8,801 nt of DNA from Paracoccaceae bacterium (lineage in GTDB: Bacteria; Pseudomonadota; Alphaproteobacteria; Rhodobacterales; Rhodobacteraceae), in assembly GCA_007128995.1 (NCBI GenBank), contig SKWJ01000028.1:1-8801 (forward strand). The letters run 5' to 3'. The position numbers and the translations under genes were made by a program. Below, in pieces: positions 1 to 5,485 of the stretch. Below the pieces are notes generated by a model. The model made no database searches, was not told the DNA's origin, and saw only the letters and a program-made list of their open reading frames with translations. Numbering within the stretch: the first letter of the stretch is position 1; every line of letters starts with the position of its first letter.

Positions 1-132
1 ACCATACCAGCCCAGCATGATCGTATCCGTGACCGCCAGCATGAACTGCGCAAGATGACTGCCTGCAAGCGGCAGGCCCAAGGCAAGAACCTTGCGCAAA
101 TCTGACCTGTGTCTGGCGGTGTCCTGCGTCAT
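1..132 (-). CDS. MATE family efflux transporter, N-terminal fragment (cut by window edge)
   Basis: The first 44 codons of a gene run off the left edge. The start is the ATG at 132-130; an in-frame TAA lies only three codons upstream and no other start codon lies between, so this start is well fixed. The peptide opens with a short charged stretch (TARHRSDLRK) followed by a hydrophobic helix containing LGLPLAGSHLAQFMLAVTD and then TIMLGWYG. That pattern (LPL..S.LAQ....DT.M.G..G) is the usual first transmembrane helix of MATE/NorM proteins, which export cationic drugs and metabolites across the inner membrane using Na+ or H+ gradients. The gene begins 41 bases after the NicO gene on the same strand and could be the last member of that transcript. 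I see only a weak ribosome-binding site. The substrate cannot be judged from this fragment. Confidence 0.8.
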   Translation of the reverse strand, partial: MTQDTARHRSDLRKVLALGLPLAGSHLAQFMLAVTDTIMLGWYG

Positions 133-173
133 TGCGCAGGGTTAGCGCCATGCGACCCGGGCGGCAAGATGGG

Positions 174-1076
174 TCAGATTATTTTTAACATGTTCAGGGC
201 AACCATGAGAATGAAAATCCCGGCAAGGGCTTCAAGGCCGGGCATCACCCAGCGCGCGCTGGGCAGTTTGCTGGCCCATGTCATGGCCCCTTCGCGCGCC
301 AGAACGGCCGTGCCTGCAACCGCAACGGTTACTGCGGCAGTGCCCAGTGCCATCGCCAGCACCGCCGCGATACCCTGCCAGATCAGGTCCATGCGCCAGG
401 TGAGGATCAGCACGAACAGGGCGCCGGTGCAGGGACGTATGGCGATGGCCCCGATCAGCATGGCCGCATCGCGCCAGCTTGTCAGATGTTCGATCTCATG
501 CAGTTCGGGGCCGTGGCGATGGCCGCAATCTTCGCAAACACCCTGTGCGACCGGCCCGGCAGCCAGCATAGGGGCTGCAACTGTCTGCACCATCAGTTTG
601 CGCAGCGCGCGCCCCACAAGCCACAGGCCGATCAGGGCGATCGCGATCAGGCTGGCGCGTTCCAGCCAGACATCGCCCGCGATTTGCAGCGCCTCGCTCG
701 AGGCGTTGAAGATCAGGACACCACCGTAAACCACAGCAACCGCGCTGACCCCCTGTGCAAGTGACGCCAGAAACCCGATCCCGATCATCTGTCTGAGGGC
801 AACGTCCTTACCTGCCCCGTAAGCCCCGAGCAGGAATTTCCCGTGTCCGGGACCGACAGCATGCACGAACCCATAGGCAAAGCACAGACCCCAGAAAGCA
901 GCCAGTGCACCCGGTTCGCCCGCGCGCAGGGCCCGCAGACCAAGCGCCATCTGATTTTGAAACCCGCGCTGCGCGGTCTGGGCCCATATGCCCAGCCGGT
1001 CCATCCCGCCACCCAGCCAGATGACCACGAAGGTCAGCGCGGCGGCAAGCGCCACCAGCATCAGGGTGCGCCGCAT
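174..1076 (-). CDS. NicO-family nickel/cobalt transporter (RcnA/NicO type)
   Basis: A 300-residue polytopic inner-membrane protein. There is an N-terminal hydrophobic helix (about residues 5-22), then the family signature HAVGPGHGK at 72-80 at the end of a helix, further helices around 95-125 and 140-155, a soluble loop rich in Cys and His (CEDCGHRHGPELHEIEH, 181-197), the segment AIAIRPCTGALFVLIL at 210-225, and two more helices near 235-260 and 278-298. These features match the NicO family (high-affinity Ni/Co transporters and RcnA-like exporters). The Cys/His loop is a plausible metal-binding site. The start ATG follows a strong Shine-Dalgarno (GAGGAGGTG at 1093-1085, spacer 8) that lies inside the end of the upstream DUF1007 gene; the two genes overlap by 16 bases, suggesting coupled expression. 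Whether it imports or exports, and whether the metal is Ni, Co or Zn, cannot be told from sequence. Confidence 0.88.
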   Translation of the reverse strand: MRRTLMLVALAAALTFVVIWLGGGMDRLGIWAQTAQRGFQNQMALGLRALRAGEPGALAAFWGLCFAYGFVHAVGPGHGKFLLGAYGAGKDVALRQMIGIGFLASLAQGVSAVAVVYGGVLIFNASSEALQIAGDVWLERASLIAIALIGLWLVGRALRKLMVQTVAAPMLAAGPVAQGVCEDCGHRHGPELHEIEHLTSWRDAAMLIGAIAIRPCTGALFVLILTWRMDLIWQGIAAVLAMALGTAAVTVAVAGTAVLAREGAMTWASKLPSARWVMPGLEALAGIFILMVALNMLKII

Positions 1077-1720
1077 GACACACGCACCTCCTCTGCGAAC
1101 AGCGCGCCAACAGCGGGGAAATCTGCTTCGAAATCGCCGCCTGCGCCGAGGATCTCATCCAGCGCGGCCTCTAGCTGCGCGCCTGCTGCCTCCCAGTCGG
1201 GTTCGAATATGCGGGCAACGCAATCTTCCCGACCACTGACATGCGGTGTTCCGACAATCCCGTAGCTGGTGTAATAGGTCGGGTCATAAACCGCCACGAC
1301 AAAGCCCTGTTCCGGGTCGGGCTGATCTATGAATTGGCGGAAATGGCGCGAAAACAGCTGGCCTTCGCGGTAATCGGATTCCCATTCCACCGGCCCTGTC
1401 AGGGCGAGCGCGATCTCGCCTTGCGTGACATGCGTGTCGCCGTGATACCCTTCGATCCAGTTCATGTCGAAACCGTCAAGCGTGGCGCGCTCATCTTCGG
1501 TAATCTCGCCTGTGAAATCGGGGTCAAGGCCCAGATCCGACACCAGCAGCATTGAAAAGAATGGGTCATAGGCCCAGGAGATCCAGACCCCCTTCGCCGC
1601 ACCATCTGCATCGAACACGACCTCGACAGAGGCATCTACAAAGATATGCGGATGGGCCTGCGCAGGGCTGAGATGCCCTGCGGTCATGATCATCAGCAAG
1701 GTTGCGGCCAGATAGTGCAT
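1061..1720 (-). CDS. DUF1007 family periplasmic protein, predicted metal-binding partner of NicO
   Basis: A 219-residue protein with a classical signal peptide: hydrophobic core at residues 3-18 and a probable signal-peptidase site after AQA (residue 22). The mature chain would begin HPHIFVDASVEVVF, the conserved opening of DUF1007 (PF06226), annotated in COGs as a periplasmic component of an uncharacterised transport system. Other family-like features are WISWAYDPFFSMLL (47-60), a D/E-rich GEITEDE segment (71-77) and YDPTYYTSYG (145-154). There are no transmembrane helices after the signal. The ATG at 1720 is the first start after an in-frame TAG four codons upstream; the ribosome-binding site is weak (AGGC). 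DUF1007 genes are commonly found next to NicO transporters, as here, so the likely role is to bind or deliver a metal ion in the periplasm; this is inference. Two cysteines (167 and 216) could form a disulfide. Confidence 0.85.
   Translation of the reverse strand: MHYLAATLLMIMTAGHLSPAQAHPHIFVDASVEVVFDADGAAKGVWISWAYDPFFSMLLVSDLGLDPDFTGEITEDERATLDGFDMNWIEGYHGDTHVTQGEIALALTGPVEWESDYREGQLFSRHFRQFIDQPDPEQGFVVAVYDPTYYTSYGIVGTPHVSGREDCVARIFEPDWEAAGAQLEAALDEILGAGGDFEADFPAVGALFAEEVRVSCGAP
1085..1093 (-). promoter_or_regulatory. Strong Shine-Dalgarno for the NicO gene
   Basis: On the minus strand this reads GAGGAGGTG, a near-perfect match to the anti-Shine-Dalgarno, 8 bases before the NicO ATG. It lies entirely inside the last codons of DUF1007. 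It fixes the NicO start and supports a designed overlap rather than a misplaced start. Confidence 0.8.
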
Positions 1721-1791
1721 GTCAAACGCCTAGCCTAAAGCTTCTGCGCACTCAAGCCGGCGGCAGATGGGGTGCGCAAGGCTTTGCCATG
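1721..1791. other. Short spacer between nadC and DUF1007
   Basis: A 71-base non-coding gap separates the nadC stop from the DUF1007 start, while the three nad genes overlap each other. It is the only place before DUF1007 where a separate promoter could sit. On the minus strand TTGAGT is a possible -35 but no convincing -10 follows at the right distance. I see no T-tract terminator and no clear long palindrome of Zur, Fur or NikR type. Read-through from nadC and an independent promoter both remain possible. Confidence 0.4.
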
Positions 1792-2640
1792 TCAGAAATC
1801 AAGACCAAGGTCCAGAACCGGTGCAGAATGTGTCAGTGCGCCGACGGAAATGTAATCCACGCCGGTGGCGGCAACTTCGGCGATCCGTGCGTGTGACATG
1901 TTGCCAGAGGCTTCGGTGACCAGACGTCCGGCCACTTTGGCAACAGCCGCGCGCAGGGTTTGCGTGCCCATATTGTCCAGCAGCACAACATCAGCGCCGC
2001 CGGTTCCCAGAACCTCGTCAAGCTGCGCCAGTGTGTCCACCTCGATCTCGATCCGCCGCATATGCCCGGCGGATTTGCGCGCGGCACCAAGGGCTTTGGA
2101 AATGCCGCCTGCGGCTGCAATATGGTTATCCTTGATCAGGATCGCATCCGACAGCCCGAACCGATGCGGCGAGCCGCCGCCATGGCGCACGGCCTGTTTC
2201 TCGACCAGCCGAAGCCCGGGTGTTGTTTTGCGTGTGCAGGTGATCCGTGCCCGCGTTCCCGAAGTCTCGGCGACAAAGGCGGCCGTCAGAGTGGCGATTC
2301 CCGAAAGGCGACCTGCGAAATTCAGCGCGACGCGTTCGGCCATGAGGATCGAGGAAGCCGCGCCCTCGATTTCCATCACGGTATCGCCGCTTTGAACATG
2401 GCTTCCGTCCGGGCGCAGGACATTCAGGCTCAGACCGGGGTCCACCAGTCTGAACGCAAGCCGGGCCAGTTGGACACCTGAAACCACGCCCGATGCGCGC
2501 GCATTCAGCCTAGCGCGGTATGTCAGCCCGGTCGGGATGACCGCATCGGTGGTCACATCACCGGAAGGCCCAAGATCTTCCAGCAGGGCTGCGCGCACAA
2601 GGGGTTCGACCAGCAATTCGGGCAATTGGTTTGGGCTCAT
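1792..2640 (-). CDS. nadC: Nicotinate-nucleotide pyrophosphorylase (quinolinate phosphoribosyltransferase)
   Basis: Catalyses quinolinate + PRPP -> nicotinate mononucleotide + CO2 + PPi, the third step of de novo NAD synthesis, in the cytoplasm. The 282-residue length is normal for the family. Motifs seen in order: EDLGPSGDVTTDAV (21-34), AERVALNFAGRLSGIATLT (101-119), the phosphate/quinolinate-binding TRKTTPGLRLVEKQAV (136-151) followed by GGGSPHRFGLSD (154-165), IKDNH (169-173), IEIEVDTL (197-204), VVLLDNM (218-224), EASG (243-246) and the C-terminal GVDYISVGALTHS (260-272). All expected Arg, Lys, His and acidic substrate-binding positions appear present. The ATG overlaps the nadB stop as ATGA and is preceded by AAGGAA with a 5-base spacer. 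No truncation or anomaly seen. Confidence 0.97.
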   Translation of the reverse strand: MSPNQLPELLVEPLVRAALLEDLGPSGDVTTDAVIPTGLTYRARLNARASGVVSGVQLARLAFRLVDPGLSLNVLRPDGSHVQSGDTVMEIEGAASSILMAERVALNFAGRLSGIATLTAAFVAETSGTRARITCTRKTTPGLRLVEKQAVRHGGGSPHRFGLSDAILIKDNHIAAAGGISKALGAARKSAGHMRRIEIEVDTLAQLDEVLGTGGADVVLLDNMGTQTLRAAVAKVAGRLVTEASGNMSHARIAEVAATGVDYISVGALTHSAPVLDLGLDF

Positions 2641-4196
2641 GCCGGTTCCTTTTTCCAGAGGCTGGCATCGGCAAGCGTCAGGTGCATGCGCCTTGCAAGG
2701 TCCGGGTTAGTAGATGGAAAATCGTCACGCCAATGTGCCCCGCGGCTTTCCTGGCGCTTATGGGCGGCGGTCGCGATCAACAAGGCTGTGGCGCACATAT
2801 TGGCAAAATCCGGGCTGTCACCATGAAGCGCGTCAAGCGCCCTGATCCGGGTGATCGCCTGCGCAAGACCCGCACCTGTGCGCCGAACACCGACATGTTG
2901 TGTCATGATCTGGCGCAGTTGCGCAATCCCGTCGCGGTCGGGCGCAGTGCCGCCAGGGGCGAAAGTCAGTGGGACAGGCGTGGCCCCGGATGTGGGCAGG
3001 GTTGTGGCGATATCTTCTGCGGCGCGGCGGGCAAAGACCAACGCTTCGAGCACCCCGTTCGATGCCAGCCGGTTCGCACCATGCAGGCCCGTCGAGGCCG
3101 CCTCGCCACAGACCCAAAGGCCGGGCAGGGACGCGCGGCCCTGCGCATCGGTGGCAACCCCGCCCATATGGTAATGCGCCGCTGCCGCAATCGGGATCGG
3201 CGCGCGGGCCGGGTCAAGCCCGGCCTTGACGCAGGCTTCGGCCACAGCAGGAAAGCGCGCATGGATCTCGGCGCCAAGTGCAGCGCGCGTATCCAGCATG
3301 GGCCGCCGCCCCGCCTGCGCTTCGGCAAAGACAGCGCGGGCCACAATATCGCGGGGGGCAAGTTCTGCCAGCGGATGCTGCCTGTCCATGAAATGCACGC
3401 CCTCCGAATTGACAAGCCGCGCCCCTTCGCCCCGCAGGGCCTCGGTCGCCAGCGGGGCCGGATCAAGCCCCAGATCCATCGCCGTTGGATGGAATTGCAT
3501 GAATTCCATATCTGCCATGACCGCGCCTGCGCGTGCCGCAAGCCCCATGACCTGCCCGCAGATACGTGGCGGGTTTGTCGTTTTTGCATATAATCCGCCA
3601 GACCCTCCGCCCGCCAGCAGCACAGCCGGTGCGCGCAAGGTGATCGGGCGCGAAACATTCTCGCCGTCAAGCTGCGCCAAGGTTACACCGCATACCCGCC
3701 CGTTCTCGACCAGCAAGCCCTGTGCCGCGACACGTTCCAGAACCTGCACCGAGGGCGTGTCGCGCACGACCCCGATCAGCGTTTCCATGATTTTCCGGCC
3801 AGCCTGATCCCCTTTGACGCGGACAACGCGCGCTGTTGAATGGGCGGCTTCGAAATTCAGGATATAGTCGCCTGCCGCATCCCGGTCGAAAGGTGTGCCG
3901 CGCTCTGTCAGATCCAGAATATGGCGGCGTGCGGCTTCTGTGACCAGCCGCGCGATTTCAGGGTCTACCGTGCCTGCGCCCGCATTTACAGTGTCACGTG
4001 CATGATCTGCAGGGCTGTCCCCGGCTGCCATCGCCGCGGCAATCCCGCCCTGTGCCCATGCGGAAGAGGCCCCTTCGCCCAATGTTTCGGGCGAGATGAC
4101 AAGAACCGGGCGCGGGGCAAGCATCAGCGCTGCATAAAGCCCGCCAAGCCCTGCTCCGACAATTACGACGCGCTGGGTCTCTGACACCTGCGTCAC
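2637..4196 (-). CDS. nadB: L-aspartate oxidase
   Basis: An FAD flavoprotein of the succinate dehydrogenase/fumarate reductase superfamily that oxidises L-aspartate to iminoaspartate, the substrate of NadA. The 519-residue chain shows the dinucleotide-binding VVIVGAGLGGLYAALML (10-26), SSAWAQGGIAAAM (44-56), AHSTARVVRVKGDQAGRKIM (118-137), LLAGGGSGGLYAKTTNPP (193-210), MEFMQFHPTAM (230-240), PLATEALRGEGARL (248-261), PRDIVARAV (281-289), HYHMGGVATD (341-350) and the C-terminal FAD contact GLHGANRLASNGVLEALVF (370-388). Active-site candidates H236, R255, H341/H343 and R376 are in the expected motifs. The start is GTG, giving a GTGA overlap with the nadA stop; AAGG (4205-4202) lies 5 bases upstream. 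An alternative GTG three codons in is less well placed. The 3' end overlaps nadC by 4 bases. Confidence 0.97.
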   Translation of the reverse strand: MTQVSETQRVVIVGAGLGGLYAALMLAPRPVLVISPETLGEGASSAWAQGGIAAAMAAGDSPADHARDTVNAGAGTVDPEIARLVTEAARRHILDLTERGTPFDRDAAGDYILNFEAAHSTARVVRVKGDQAGRKIMETLIGVVRDTPSVQVLERVAAQGLLVENGRVCGVTLAQLDGENVSRPITLRAPAVLLAGGGSGGLYAKTTNPPRICGQVMGLAARAGAVMADMEFMQFHPTAMDLGLDPAPLATEALRGEGARLVNSEGVHFMDRQHPLAELAPRDIVARAVFAEAQAGRRPMLDTRAALGAEIHARFPAVAEACVKAGLDPARAPIPIAAAAHYHMGGVATDAQGRASLPGLWVCGEAASTGLHGANRLASNGVLEALVFARRAAEDIATTLPTSGATPVPLTFAPGGTAPDRDGIAQLRQIMTQHVGVRRTGAGLAQAITRIRALDALHGDSPDFANMCATALLIATAAHKRQESRGAHWRDDFPSTNPDLARRMHLTLADASLWKKEPA

Positions 4197-5242
4197 GCCT
4201 GCCTTGCGGAAAGATCGATCATCCGCTGAACAGCAAGGCGTGCCTTGTCAGCGATTTCAGGTGCAACTTCGATCTGAGTTGTCATTGTGTGCAATGACCA
4301 AAGCACCTTTTCCAGCGTGATCATCTTCATGTAGGGGCACATGTTGCAGGGCCCGATGAATTCGACATCCGGATGCGCGTCCGAAATATTCGACGCCATC
4401 GAGCATTCGGTGACCAGCATCGCGCGGGCGGGCCGCTCGGCGCTGACATAATCGAGGATGCCCTTGGTAGAGCCAGAGAAATCGGCCTCGGCGACAACCT
4501 CGGGCGGGCATTCCGGATGCGCGATGATCCGCGTGCCGGGATTCCAGTCGCGGAATTCGCGGATATCCTGTGCAGTGTATTGTTCGTGCACAATGCAGGA
4601 GCCTTCCCACCAGACGATGCGCTTTTCCGGAACCTGTGCGGCGACGTTCTGCGCCAGATACTTATCGGGCGTCATGATGATCGTCTCGGCATCCAGCGCC
4701 CGGATGATCTGGACGGCATTGGACGATGTGCAGCAGATATCGGATGCGGCTTTCACCTCTGCGGTGGTATTGACATAGCTGACCACCGGCGCGTTGGGGT
4801 AGCGCGCGCGCATCTCTTCTACCCCTGCGGCAGTGATGCTGTCCGCCAGCGAACACCCGGCCTGCATGTCGGGCATCAGCACAGTCTTGGCAGGGTTCAG
4901 GATCTTGGACGTCTCGGCCATGAAATGGACGCCGCATTGCACGATCACGTCAGCCTGGGTGCGGGTCGCCTCAATCGCAAGCTGCAAGCTGTCCCCCACG
5001 ACATCGGCGACGCCATGAAAGATTTCCGGGGTCATGTAGTTATGCGCAAGGATTGCAGCGTTGCGTTGGCGCTTCAGCGTGTTGATCGCGGCGACATAAG
5101 GGGCATGCACCGCCCAGTCCACAGGTGACACCACGCGTGCCATGCGCGCATATTCGGTTTCCATCGATGCCGCGAGCTTCGGGTTGGGTGCAAGGTCGTA
5201 CTGCGTTTTCAGGTCATCGCGGATTGTGGAGATGTCCAGCAT
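4193..5242 (-). CDS. nadA: Quinolinate synthase A
   Basis: Condenses iminoaspartate with dihydroxyacetone phosphate to quinolinate using a [4Fe-4S] cluster. I choose the ATG at 5242, giving 349 residues, the normal length. It has GGAG (5253-5250) 7 bases upstream and the protein then begins MLDISTIRDDLKTQYDLAP. The frame stays open upstream to 5449, but that extension has no family-like content. Repeated NadA units are visible: ILAHNYMTPEIF (64-75), GDSLQLA (83-89), CGVHFMAETSKIL (103-115), LMPDMQAGCSLAD (122-134), SYVNTTAEVKAASD (155-168), WEGSCIVHEQYT (212-223), HPECPPEV (242-249), STKGIL (258-263) and GPCNMCPYMKM (297-307). By comparison with characterised NadA, C103, C216 and C302 (or C299) should be the cluster ligands. 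It leads the operon and is the likely point of transcriptional control; no operator is recognised with certainty. Confidence 0.96.
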   Translation of the reverse strand: MLDISTIRDDLKTQYDLAPNPKLAASMETEYARMARVVSPVDWAVHAPYVAAINTLKRQRNAAILAHNYMTPEIFHGVADVVGDSLQLAIEATRTQADVIVQCGVHFMAETSKILNPAKTVLMPDMQAGCSLADSITAAGVEEMRARYPNAPVVSYVNTTAEVKAASDICCTSSNAVQIIRALDAETIIMTPDKYLAQNVAAQVPEKRIVWWEGSCIVHEQYTAQDIREFRDWNPGTRIIAHPECPPEVVAEADFSGSTKGILDYVSAERPARAMLVTECSMASNISDAHPDVEFIGPCNMCPYMKMITLEKVLWSLHTMTTQIEVAPEIADKARLAVQRMIDLSARQA

Positions 5243-5292
5243 GGTTCGGCTCCGATCATAGGTGCATGCCGCTAAGCCTGCAGCGCATTCGT

Positions 5293-5320
5293 GTCGGGGC
5301 CGTGTGCGTTGAACCCCGAC
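5293..5320. repeat. Inverted repeat GTCGGGG-N14-CCCCGAC
   Basis: A perfect 7-base inverted repeat with arms at 5293-5299 and 5314-5320 around a 14-base spacer. It lies 51 bases upstream of the nadA ATG, in the expected leader or operator position of the nad operon and far upstream of mttB. It could be a dimeric-regulator site or a weak leader hairpin. In GC-rich DNA such a repeat can arise by chance. Confidence 0.4.
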
Positions 5321-5351
5321 CCATGTCGGCACGTAATGCCTCGGGGGGCTG

Positions 5352-5369
5352 GTGTCCAGCAATGGACGC
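5352..5369. repeat. Small hairpin with GCAA loop
   Basis: GTGTCCA (5352-5358) and TGGACGC (5363-5369) pair as a 7-bp stem with one G-T wobble, closing a GCAA loop. On the plus-strand RNA this would be a GNRA tetraloop hairpin. It lies 117 bases before the mttB start, so it would be in an mttB leader only if transcription starts upstream of it. Confidence 0.3.
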
Positions 5370-5471
5370 GCAAACAGATGTCGCTTTGCACCAGAATCCG
5401 CCGCAAATTGGCCAGAGCGTTGCGAACTCAGCAGATAGGACAAGGGCAAAACCTGCCAATGCGGGGCAATC

Positions 5472-5476
5472 AGGAG
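5472..5476 (+). promoter_or_regulatory. Shine-Dalgarno deciding the mttB start
   Basis: AGGAG lies 9 bases before the ATG at 5486. No comparable site precedes the earlier in-frame starts beginning at 5291, so this site selects the 522-residue form of the protein. Confidence 0.75.
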
Positions 5477-5485
5477 TGTCTGATC

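Larger units (their letters stand above)
5243..5485. promoter_or_regulatory. Divergent intergenic region between nadA and mttB
   Basis: This 243-base stretch must hold the promoters for both the minus-strand nad operon and the plus-strand mttB gene. Both flanking reading frames stay open into it (nadA frame to 5449, mttB frame to 5291), but neither extension has its own good ribosome-binding site or family similarity, so I treat it as non-coding. It holds two inverted repeats (listed separately). A TTGGCC at 5408-5413 on the plus strand is a possible -35 for mttB, with only poor -10 candidates (AGATAG near 5433). I recognise no riboswitch and no named NAD-regulator site (NadQ, NrtR, NiaR) by eye. 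Confidence 0.45.

Noticed and set aside
154..176. GACCC...GGGTC inverted repeat as a terminator after the NicO gene.
   Set aside because: Only 5 bp with a 12-base loop and no T-run in the direction of NicO transcription; the T-rich stretch lies on the wrong side, inside the gene.
2631..3593. 320-codon open frame antisense to nadB.
   Set aside because: The opposite strand carries all nadB motifs; the shadow frame has a basic, low-information composition.
4373..5128. 251-codon open frame antisense to nadA.
   Set aside because: Fully covered by nadA with its conserved cysteine motifs; the shadow frame shows no recognisable domain.
5255..5260. TATGAT on the minus strand as the nadA -10 box.
   Set aside because: Transcription would start about 7 bases on, cutting off the Shine-Dalgarno of nadA, and no -35 match lies 16-18 bases upstream.
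5243..5449. N-terminal extension of nadA to an ATG at 5449 (69 more residues).
   Set aside because: The extra peptide is not NadA-like; the ATG at 5242 has GGAG at a 7-base spacing and gives the usual 349-residue length. The extension would also overlap the mttB control region.
5291..5485. N-terminal extension of the mttB frame to 5291 (65 more residues).
   Set aside because: No good ribosome-binding site and no family-like sequence; AGGAG before the ATG at 5486 gives a normal-sized protein with the typical Arg/Gly-rich start.
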